Assembly (NCBI GenBank): GCA_003586115.2
Contig: QVOM02000073.1
Location: forward strand, 46,485,469-46,549,468
DNA from: Salvator merianae
Lineage: Eukaryota > Chordata > Lepidosauria > Squamata > Teiidae
Direction of reading: 5' to 3'
DNA: 64,000 bases
The notes below the pieces were generated by a model. That model did not search any database, was not told the DNA's origin, and saw only the letters and a list, made by a program, of their open reading frames with translations. Positions within the stretch are counted from its first letter, which is position 1. Each line of letters begins with the position of its first letter. Made by a program: the position numbers and the translations under genes. This document shows, in pieces, positions 13,301 through 25,300 of this stretch.

Positions 13301-16300
13301 ATGCTTTTTTTAGATAAGGCTTCTCTTGCTCTTCCTAGCCTTATATGACTTTTGTTGCCAATGACATCAGTGTATTATTTAATAAATGCAAAGAATGGGG
13401 CTTATTAATCTTGATTATTTTCACTGTTATGTTTTACTGCAATTAGCTGCCCTTAGCCATGCAGGTGTTCTTTAATAGCTTAATTAATCTTCTATAATAG
13501 CACCCTAATAACAAATAGAACAATATGATGCTCTTGTCAAAACTGTTTTTTCCCATAAGTGTATGTTCACATTTTTTTTGCTTTCAGAGCCATCTGTTTG
13601 AACATAATTATTAAACAAGATCACACAGTTTATCTAATCAGTTTATCTAAGTGTTTGACTTTCTAACAGTCAAATCAACCATGCTGGCTAAAAAGTCAAT
13701 CCATAATGAACCATATAGCATCAGAGGGATCACTTCAGAATCTTAAATGAATCATAGGCTGTTTCTGCACTTACCTGGTCATGGACCATTCCAGTGAGAC
13801 TGGACAGCAGCCTGATTCAGTCCATATGTCTCAGAACAAGGCTATCCACATTTGGATCACTATTCTGGGGCAGCCGCCACGTCGGCCTTGAAGATCGTAC
13901 AATTGTTGAAACCAGCCTCTGCAATTGAAAGGAGTCCTCTGCTAAACCAGAATATGGAGGCATGCACCACATTTATGCACTTCCGTGGTCTGATTTACTA
14001 GCTGCTGGACTGCTGTTAGACCTTTTAAAAACGGTCTACCAGCATGCTGGACTAGGCAGGCATTTTTGGCTGCCTAGTACAGTCTACACTCCATCTAATG
14101 CAGATGGAGTGTACTGGCAGGCGACGTGGCCTCTCCGATCTGCATCAGTGTGTGGAACAAGAGGCCCTGAAGAGGACTACACAGACCACTGTACCGGATC
14201 ACCGGTAAGTGTGAAAAAGGCCCATAGATTCAAAGAGCATCTTAAATACTTTAATTAGTATTGCTCAGGTCTTAAGAACATACAGATTTTTAATAGGTGG
14301 CTAAAGGTGAAAAGTACACAAGTAAGGTGGTTCTTCAGTGTAATTTGTGTGTCTTCCATCTAGTTTCTAATTAACTAAAGCAGTTACATGATTATTGAAC
14401 TTATGATAGGGTTCCATATGGAAAAGAGGACAAGGTTTTTAGGACTGTCAGAAGAGGAAAATTCAGCAGGGCCAGCTTGTAACACGGGCAACACTTGATG
14501 AAATTTCCTCTTCTGGACATCTTTTCTATATGGTAACCCTAGATTATGTGTCTTTTGTTGAATTTAGATGCAAACAGCCACAGCAGAAAATGAGATTTCC
14601 TTTTCCCAGTGTCACAGACTCTCCCAGCACACAATCCACAAATCAGCACAGGCTACTTTAGGAATGAGAGGGGGAACTGTCATCTCAGCTCCTAGGCACG
14701 CACTCACTTTGCTGGCAGGGGATGTGGTCGTACAGTGGTTTCAGATTCTTTTTAAGGTTGAGAAATCGGGCATAAAAAGCACCAGTTAAGATGGCTGCTA
14801 AGTCCAGGGTGCGTCTAAATGCTGACATGTGCCCTTTGACCAGCACCAGAGTCTGGAGCGTCCCAGGTTTTGTGCAACATGTAAATGCAGCCTCGGTGCT
14901 GGTTATTGTATGGAAACCAGATTGAATTTTTTCAACACAGACAATACCTGCCAACATTTTTTGTTCAGAAGATTGGTAAAAACACACTGATTTACTGTGG
15001 CCTTTGCCTGAAATAAGGAAACATTTTCCCTTCCCCATGTTCAGTTATTATTTTAGTATGGTATTACTTTTAGTATGTTCATTTTATATTTTGTTTCTGT
15101 TACTGTTACCTGCCCTGAGACCTTTGGGTTTAGAACCGGATAAAAATGCAAATAAATAATTTACTTATTCAGTGTGATGTGATGATATATGGAAGGACAT
15201 AATAACTCATGATTCAGTGAGGGATATTGTGGCCGGGGATTAATATGTCAAAAGAGACAATAACATCTATAGTAAAGCAGGCAGTCACTTGCTGCTTTCA
15301 TTTGAAAATGGGGGAAACGAAAAGTCAAGCAGATCAGAAAGGAGTTAATTTTTAACCAGAATCTTTTTAGAAACAAAATTAAATAAAAAGGGATACTTGC
15401 GACCCATTGATCCTTGCCAGCTCCTGATTTTTAAAAAAGGGTTACTGTGTGCTTTAAAAGGACGTTGAATGCAGCCTTTCCAGTCCACCTGTTTTTGGTG
15501 GAACTACTAGCTTTTTGCCTACCCTCCTTTTAAGGCAAATTATTTACAAAACAGAAATAAATTGAACCCAACATTTTTTAAAATTTTAAAATCTATGTAC
15601 ACAATTTAGAAGTACTGAATAAATAAGGTTCCAATATTGATTCTGTTACGATATCAGAAATGCTGTTGAAAGAAGTACAGATTAATATTCTGTATTAATA
15701 CCCAGCTCCATCGATGGCCTGATGACTGGAAGTAGGTGATGAAAGAGCAGAGCAAGGTGGAACCCCAACCGATGTGGCAAATTTGTTCACACTGAACTGT
15801 TTTCTGGTCTGTAATGGATTAGAATGTGGTATAGGTTCATCAAATGCACCTCCTCTATCACTGCTCAGATCTAGCAAAAAAAAAGCGCTTTCCGTCTGTA
15901 CAAGTATCACATGGAATGCAAGCCTCCATGTGCTTCAATTTGATGACCTCTTTTGTTAGTAACAAGTGGAAGCCCTTGATGATTTCTTTGGGTTGCTATA
16001 TGGAATCAGATCTTTTATCGTCAAAAACTGTGTAGAAGATGGGATTTCAGCAGGTATTGCCTGAGTTACAACTTAGATCTGCCAAAATTTTTCTATTACA
16101 CAGCTATTAAAGATACAAGAGCCCTGACCTGCATTTCATATAGCAACCCTAGGAAGTCATCAAGGGTTTCTATTTGTTGTTGTTTTGTTGCTTAGTCATG
16201 TTCAGCTCATCTTGACCCCATGGGCCATAGTGTATGAGGCTCGTTTGCCCAAGCTCATGTTCATTGTTTCCTTAACACATCTTGTCCTCTATCGGCCTCC

Positions 16301-19300
16301 TCTCCTTTTGCCTTCAATCTTTCCCAGCATCAGGGTCTTTTCCAATGAGTCTTCTCATTGTGTGGCCAAAACATTTGAGCCTCAGCCTCAGTATTTGTCC
16401 TTCCAATGAACAATTAGGGTTGATTTCCTTTAGTGTTGACTGATTTGATCTTCTTGCATCCCAGGGATTCTCAAAAGTCTTCTCCAGCACTACGGTTCAA
16501 AAGATCTGATTCTTTGGCGTTCAGTTTTTCTTACAGTCCAGCTCTCACAGCCATACATTACTACTGGGAAAACCATAGCTTTGACCATACGGATTTTTGT
16601 TGGCAGAGTGCTGTCTCACCTTTTTAATATGGTGCCCAGGATTTCCATAGCTTTCCTCCCAAGGAACAAGCATCTTTTAATGTTATGGCTTCAGTTGCCA
16701 TCTACAGTGATCTTTGAGCCCAAGAAAATAAGATCTGTCACTGCTTCCATTTCTGAAGCACATGGAGGCCAGTACCTACTGCAAGGGCAACTAAAGTGAT
16801 GGCAAATGCAGGACACTTCATGATGGGTGCAGACCTTTGGAGGAATGTTGTTCCAATAGAATCCCTTCTGCAGCAGCATAGTTTCTGTTTCAGGCCCTCC
16901 TAAGAGCACCAGAAATATGGCTGGATGTTGGTTATTTTTGGTGCTCTAGTAAAATGGCCCTGTTGAAAACAAAGCCAGCAAGTTGCCACCTCTTCCACTC
17001 AGTATATCTGCATGGCAGAAGGAGAGGCAGTTTCCCTCAGTGATGTTCCCTCAGAGTGACTGTAAGGGGTTTAACCTCAGGGAGATTATAGCAGCATGGG
17101 AGCCACTAAGGAGCAGGAGCATTTGAAAGCCCTACCCCCCTGGGCAACCTGAGGCCCGCAATGGCCATTTTGAAATATGTTATGAGTCATTTCTGTACAA
17201 TGAATTATGATTACAACAGAAGTGAATAGTGCTTCAGGATTTTTTTTCACAAAAAATTACCTGAAACTTTTTCTTCTACTGATACAGTGTAGTGGCTGCA
17301 TTTGAACTTCACTCTAAACCATGGTTTTTTCAGCTACTAAGCAAGCCGAACCTGATTTGCTTTTTAGATTTCTTATGCTGTTGTAGTTGACAAGGTGTTT
17401 GGGTAGTGGGTCCAAGCAAACCATGGTTGAGTAAAGCAATTCTTTTGAGAAATCATGCCAAATGGTTGTTGAAACAAGCAATGGCTTTACATTGTATTTT
17501 GTTGCAGAAAACAAAACAAAATATGGTTAGTCTGCTGAGTCTCCATGTTCAAACAACTCAGACTTAGGCTTTTTAAAAAATACATGCAATACTTATTGTT
17601 TTATATATGACAACGTGGGTTTTAGCAATGGGAAATAGAGCTTGAATGGTTTTTGTTGTTACTGGGTATCACCGAGTCATGGCCGACTCCTAGTTGACTG
17701 CATGGGCATCTCCGTGGCACCTCTATGCAGTTTTCTTGGCAGAGATACAGAAGTGATTTGCCATTGCCTATTTTTCAAGAGGGGATCGAACCATCAACCC
17801 TCTGCTCTTCAGGTAGCTTGCTCTACCACTGAACTATAAAGGTGTTTTATTTTGCTGTGTTTCTGGGTCTGTCTTTGTGTTGGCTTGTATCTTTTTCCCT
17901 CCTTCCACAGAATCTGTTCTGCTTTACTAACCTCATTCTTTCATATGTATTTTACGTTTTGCCATGTAGGTTTTTCACAGCTTTGCAGCCCTAGGCGGGC
18001 ATTCTCTGAACAAGGTCCGCTCCGCCTGATCCGGAGCGCCTCTTTCTTTGCAGGTTTGCTATGTGCTATGTGGACAGTCTAGTCGGTGTGCCAAACTGAG
18101 TGGATTTTGTAGTTTGGTCTTGGAAATAAAATATGGTTTTAAAAACCCTCCAGCATTGTGGGAATGAATCATAGAAATTCTTCTATGATCCATTCTCCAA
18201 TCTGGCTTTTTCTTCATTTTCAACTGAGAAAATATTTAGGTGGTTTCTGATAGTAGATGACTTGTCACCTGCTATTGATCTGTTTTGAATGCAATAAGTA
18301 TTTCACCATTCTTACAAATCTTAAACTGTGTTTAGTTTGGTTTCTCTTAACCAAGTTTTATTTCCATGGCTTGATTTAATTTTCCTCCCACCCCCATGGA
18401 TCTGATAAAATTTATGATTTCTGAAATAACTATGATCAAGGGACTTTTGATCTTGGGAATGAAATTCTATCTTCGTTGCAGGCAATGTGACTAATTTTTC
18501 AAGTCACTATTCTGAAAGAACTGGCTGCAAGTGTAGATAGCTTCATGCTTGGTTAATTCCCATTTTCCTAGAGCATCCATTATACAGTTGTTGCTATAAT
18601 TTCTTCTTTAGCTTCTGCTTATAGCTTTTATTGGGTTTTTGTTATATTATTTCATTTGCCTTGAAATAAAGAGATGGGTTTTCCCAAATGCTGTTAAGTA
18701 TCCATAGAAGCGAATATTTTAATTTGATCTGCTTTGCAGCCTTTCTTGGTCACGCGTGTGTGCCTGTGTGAGTGCAGTGCTGTTCCTTCCACCCTCCTAA
18801 ATGAATGCAACCAATGAGCATGTTTTAATTAAGTGTCACATTGAAAACTCAATGCAAAATTTCATATTCTCATGCTAAGTGGCAAATTTTTCTGCACAGT
18901 TCACAGCAATCCTATGGATATGCCTGGGAGGGAGTTGAATGAAGACAGAGACAGTGGAATTGCAAGATCTGGTATGTATCAATCAAGAATATAAGCACCC
19001 TAATGGGACCATTCTAGTCCGTTATTATTGTAATACTTTACCTCCTTATGTTTCTGAAGCTCTCATATCAAGAGTTCTAAAGGTATTTTTGCTTTCTGTG
19101 AGTATTTTTATTTAAATACATTTTTGACAAAATAGTTTAAGTGATAGATATCTTAGCTTACAAATCTGTAAAACATTTCCCAAATATGTATCTATCTAGC
19201 ATTTTTTACTTGAAAAAGAAATCTATTTCTAAGATGGCGATTTACTTCAAAATATAATAAAAGCATAAAAGCAACAGGTTTAACGGTAATAAAACAGAAC

Positions 19301-22300
19301 ATTAAAATGCAGTGCATCAGCCGCTTAGCCCAGAACTCTTCTTCTTCAGCCTGTATGCGGATTAATCAAAGAATCTTCCCAACAAACCTCTCATTAATTA
19401 GCATACCACTGGAAGGCACAACAGACAATTACCTTAAGGGAGCAGTACAATAAAATCTGGGAGATGCCTGTCAATGAATTTATAACTGCACGAGTTTTGC
19501 ATAATACTGGAGATACCATACCTACAGAATACTGTAAGATATGGAAACCCATCATCAAATTAATCCAAACACATTGTTTTGAGGGGCTGTTTTCCCTACA
19601 GTTTTTTAAAAGGTGGTTCTCTAATCACTTGATCATCCAATGCTCAATACAACTCTCAATGGATCATTACAATGCCTGATAGATTAATTACCACTTGCTA
19701 ATCCATAACCAACTCTTTGAATTATTGTATAGTGTTTCATTCAAAAAATATTCTGTTTTTGTAGTCGTTTACTTGAATGTATGTATTCTTAATGAAAATA
19801 ATAGTAAAAAAATGCAGTGCATCAAGCATCTCCATGAGCTGAAGAAAGCAAATGTGCATCATAAACAAGAGAATAGTTACACTTCTGTGCAAAGTGCTTC
19901 TTGCATCCAGAATACCACAGAAGAAGAAGGTTTTATTCTTTATAGTCTCACTGCAAACTGTTGTTTTAGAGGAAATAATGAGGAGGATCTCTCCTGCAGA
20001 TCTTAAGATATAGGTAGTCATTTAATGGGAAAATTATTATTCGCATTTGGCGGCTACAATCCATGTACAGTAGGTCTTCTAAAGTCAGGACTGTAAATTA
20101 GCACAAGCTGCCACATGTTTCTGTTTTGTGGGAGTGATCAGTAATTTCTCAGCCACTTTTTTCTAGCAGCCCCAGTAGTCTAAATGCCTGGGTGCCCCCA
20201 GGTGCCTAGAGGCCGAGTTATCCAAATGCTATGGTGCCCAGGGACTGATTGTCCACACAGACCCAGCCTCCATGTGTCTTTAACAGGGATGAATTCCCTT
20301 CCCCCTCTGTGTAGATGGCTGGGGGTACAACTTAGAGGAGGCATTGCTGTCTAGGCTGCTGTTCACCACAACAAAAAGGGCCAGCTTCTGGATGTTCTTC
20401 CACTGTGGCAGAAATAAAAACTTTGTGCTGTGATGACAGTTTTCTCACAGCAGTGACACCATCATGAGTTAGATAGAGCTAAATAAAGACAAATTACCTG
20501 TGCCTCTCACTACTTCCATTTCTGTGCTGGCTACTGGTGCACTGGGACCTGGCTGTTATGGCTTCCATATGGATGCTACCTAAGAGATGAATACTGTAGC
20601 TAAGAAACGCCAGTTCAGCATGTATTTCTGTAGGTAATGTTATTTCAAGAAGGCCTGGAGCTATGCTTAATTGTCATTGGAATTTAAACTACCTGAGCTT
20701 CAGGTGACAGCAGTGATTCCAATAACCTCTCCAAGCGTTGAACTTCCTCTAAGTCACTCCACCTAGAACAGGCCAGCTACCCAACCTCTGAATCCAGCTA
20801 CTGTTTATAAGCCCCCTCCAAACTAACCCTCCATATTGTTTTTAGACATTAGTACTCAAATGTTGGCCTTTCTCACACAGTTCGTCAAATTGGTTCTTCA
20901 GTGCTGATGAATTTATATATGCAGGCACTTTTAGCTCATGTGATGTGAAACAAAAGAGGGAAGATTGCTAACTGGCACCTTGCCATTGATTGCACCAAAC
21001 CAAACACATGATACCAAGCACTGGTGACTCCTTCTACTCAAAACTCCTATTTGCTGAAGCAAATGATGTTTGGCTTTAGATTTCAGATAGCATTTACAAA
21101 ATAATCTTAACATGCTGAGAACAAAAATTAAAGCAAGATGACAGGCTACATGTGCAGGCATACGTTTTGTGAATTAACCAGGAGATTAATTGTTGTAAAA
21201 AACAAATTCTCTGTCCAAAGGGTCATAATTTTCACATAACTACGTGATACCCATAATAGAGCTTCTTTTTACGAAATAAATTTTTGAAGCAGTAGACATT
21301 AAAATAAACAATTTCTCTTTTTTGCTTGCAGCATCTCTTAGCAGCCTGCTTATCACTCCATTTCCCTCACCGGGCTCTTCATTGAACAGAAGTTGTGCTA
21401 GCAGTTACCAACGGCGTTGGCGTCGCAGTCAGACAACAAGCTTGGAAAATGGGGTGTTTCCTAGATGGTATGTTAAAAATTACAACTGACAGAAAATGTT
21501 GCGACAAAGTGTTTTATATAAAAACCTGTCTGTATGGAAACCTGAAAGCCTGATTTCCCTTTCTTTTTTTTCTTTTTAATTTTACTGTATTCTTTAAAAA
21601 AAACACTAACAACATATTATAATATCACCTTTCACAATCAAGTGGCAACAAACGGACCACATTTCAAAACATCTCCCCAGCAGCTTGGTTCACAGATGAT
21701 CAGAACAAATACTTATACACTAACAATTTCACCAAATCAAAAACGTTAAGATTAAAACACAGTTCTCCTATATGACAAGATAGGGTAATCAGATATGTCA
21801 GTCCAACAGTTATTTGTACACAGTAACTGTGATGAGATTTTGTAATGCTTTCTAAACTTTTCTTTTATGCTCTGAGTATTAGTAGTGAGCCCTAAACATT
21901 AGTAGTGAGGCATTTAAACATTGAAATATTACCACCTAATTATATGTTTTTTCTCTGAAACTGAAATATTTGTTTCCATTCAAGACCAGCATGTGAAGAA
22001 ACAAAAATACAATAATGACAAAATAATTAAATATGAATTCAAGTTAAAATATAGTCAAGCCCCCACGTATAAAAAATCAAAATTCTGTCAACCTGGTACG
22101 TAAAATTAAAATATCCTACCCATGATATCATTTAATTCTAACTGATGGCAAGCCCAGCTTAACATAACAGTTCCTTCACATCCCATTCAGTTACTATGTT
22201 TCTTCTCTATGGTTTCATTTATACTGGGTTGGTTCTGAACCCAGCATGCAGCAGCCACCCCAGAGATGTGGGTGTGTAGCTTGCACTATATGCTGCCCTG

Positions 22301-25300
22301 GGGCATCAGAGGAGTATTGTCTGCAGCAGCCCCAAACGCTGCTAGAATTGCTGCTGGGGACTGGAAGGCAAGACCTGCCCACAGAGTGGTATCCCACATC
22401 ATGTTGGGCCAGGGTTGTTTTAGCCAGGCACTCAGAAGCGACATACTTCCAGGACCACTTCTGGGAGCCTTGTGAAATGGTGCTGGGTTTCTTGAACCCA
22501 ATAGTCTTGATCACCTGTCACTGCAGTGCATGCACAAGTGTCTGGTCCAGGTCCCCATCAATGAATCCTTTTGAGACCTCTTAAAAGTGGTCTCCTATTG
22601 AAGTGTGCTACAGCATCATTTTTAACACCATAGGCTGCTCCAATGCTATATCTCATGATGATACGACATTCTACCAAGAGGTATGGCTTTCCAGTAGACC
22701 AGTCCACAGTGTGGACAAGACATGCCATAAATGCAAAGTGTACACAGAAGTCTACTGGAGCTTTGGTCTCAGCCACTGCACTCATTCACAGTAGAACAGT
22801 AGCCAGTAGACAAATGCAGCAATGAGAAAGGCCCAAGAATACTTAAATATCATTTAGGGAAGGGCTCCCCTTGTTCATCCTTTAGAAAACTTCATGCCTC
22901 AAAAGGGATGGAAACATTTTCCTGCCCTGAGGACTCTGTTGCCTGCCTTGTTGTGTGGATGCAGCCTATTTTTTCTGTGCCAGATGAATATACACTATTT
23001 CTCAGGACTGGCTCAACCAATTTTCATTAATGTTTAAAACAAGGCTTTCTCCTTCAGGAAGAGGAAGGCTTCATTTCACAACCCAGAAGGAACTGAACTG
23101 TGGATTATATGAATTGTAACAACTGGTAGGAGGTAAAGACGATGTGCACTTTGTGCCATTGTCATGAGACTTTGAAAACTGGTCAGTGTCGTCTTCCTTA
23201 GCTTGCCAGGCTGTGATACATAATACTAATTTTGAATGACCATAGAAAGACATGCAAACCATTCTTTTAAAAAAGCATCTTCAACTTACTAGTGGCATTG
23301 GGTGCAATGGGAAATGTTTAGATGTCCAAGGACTTGTGTGCCTCTTGTAGAATAAGCACAGACGCTCAAATCAGTGGCTGTGCTGGTCTCAGTTTTATTT
23401 TCATTGGATTAAAACAGAATAAAATCATCTGTCTTCAGTTCATTTAATAAAATTCAGTGCAGTTAGTGAAATAAACTCCAAGTACAGCAATACTATACAC
23501 AGTTATGCTATGGTGAGTATTTTTCCTCAAAATCATTACCTATGTTATTCCATCAGCTCTTATTGCCTATCTTATCTTAATCCACTGTGGTGATTCCTTT
23601 CGTTCTTCAGGAAAAGGTTTTGTTTTGGTGAATCTGAACAAAGCAGTAGGAAGGGAACAATGAATCTTTTGTCTCAGCAGCTGCTTTATTGCTCAAAATT
23701 ACCCACATCCACCCCTATCATAAGCCACCTCTTTGTTAGGGAAGATTAAGCTCTCATCCCAAAGGAGAGGCAACTGAGTTTTGGTTACATGCATTGGCGA
23801 GTGCCAGTCCTAATTGTGTCATTTCCTACCCAAACACATGAAAAATGGTTCACCCGTGGTGGAAGATGAATAGAACAGCAGCATTTGTATGGAATATTGT
23901 AATGATGATACTTGATAAGGCTTCTCTTCTTGTCCCCCTTCCCCAAAAGATCCTAAAAATATGAGTAAGCCTATTTGTGACCCTTTCTACCATATCTATG
24001 GCCCTTTCTGCACTGGGCCTTATTCCAGATTAAATACCAGAATAGGGATCTGCCATCTGCATGCCAGTGCAGACTATGGAAGCCCTGCCATAGTCTGCAC
24101 TAGCATACAGATAGTGGTCCCTATTCCAGGATATAATGTGGAATAAGAACCAGTGCAGAAAGAGCTTATGCTTTTGTTTAGGTCTGTTGTACAGAGCAGT
24201 TATTACTGAGGAGCAGTTCCAATCGTACGGGGCCAATTAAAATGTCTCTTTGAACATCATTCAGATGGAGTCTGCGATGTATAATCTCCATCAGGTGTAA
24301 ATATTAGATTTATTCTTGAGTCTCGTAATCCATGCACACAATAAAAATGAGAAATCCTCAATTTTTAAAATGTTGACATGCTGTAAGGGACAGATGGTGA
24401 AACATGGGCAGAGGGATGCCAGTCAGTTGACTGCCTACACCGAAATCCAGTTCTGATCTGCTGATCTGCAATGGGTCAACGTGTCAACCTAATCAGCCAG
24501 CTTCCCTCTCCACGTCCAGATCGTGGCTGTTTCTGCAGGCCATGCTTCCGCATTTTGGCCTTCTGCAGCTTTGGCTAAAAATAAACCAAATATCAGAACA
24601 CTTGGGTTTTTTTTAGCTTTTTCTATGGCTAGGATAATTAGTTTGGCTGATTATCTGGCAGCCCAGGCACCAAGATCACCTATAGTAGAGGAGGCCTGTT
24701 TAATTACTTATTGAGATCGAAAGAAGTTTTCCTTCAGTGTAATGTAATATTGATTTTGCAAGTACCTAGTTACAAGATATTTACAAAAGAATAAAAAATA
24801 ATTATGTTGATGTGGTGTTTTTTTTCTTCCTCAAGGTCTGTGGAAGAAAGTTTTAACCTATCAGATGACAGCTCCAGTCCGAGCCCAGGAATTGTCAGGA
24901 AAAAGAAAATAGCAATTGGAGTGATATTCACACTTTCAAAGGACGAAGAAGAAAATAACAAATTTAATGAGTTCTTTTTCTCACACTTCCCTCTTTTTGA
25001 GAGTCATATGAACAAGCTGAAGAGTGCAATAGAGCAGGTAAAGATCATTCTCCCCTTTCCTCTCAAGATAAGTTGGATGTCATGTTAATTAAGTGGAGTC
25101 TGAAAAAAAAAAAGAATTTTGCTTTTAAGGAAAGCATTTGTGGTGCTAATGGGAGGTTCACTTGCAACAGATGCTTGACAGAGTTAAACATCCATTACCT
25201 ACTCAATGGAAAACCGCTTAGGCTATTTTACAGCTGCTGTTTGCTTAATAATAAATGTGCATGTTAAATGCATTTACGTAATTAACACCAGGCCTCCTTG

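Larger units (their letters stand above)
11207..17969 (+). other. FNIP1: FNIP1 intron
   Basis: 6.8 kb. Holds dispersed repeats at 12245-12620, 12636-12850, 13758-14221 and 14409-14539, a Bov-B fragment at 16168-16770 and a Sauria-type SINE at 17648-17848. Nothing recognised in 11210-12240, 12850-13757 or 14540-16160. Confidence 0.75.
21468..24835 (+). other. FNIP1: FNIP1 intron
   Basis: Holds transposon-family sequence at about 22240-22833 and the short foldback at 24001-24165. 21480-22230, 22840-24000 and 24170-24830 show nothing recognisable. Confidence 0.7.

Noticed and set aside
17645..17850. A real tRNA gene on the minus strand
   Set aside because: The tRNA-like blocks are diverged, the cloverleaf is incomplete and the sequence continues into a Bov-B-like tail, so it is a SINE.
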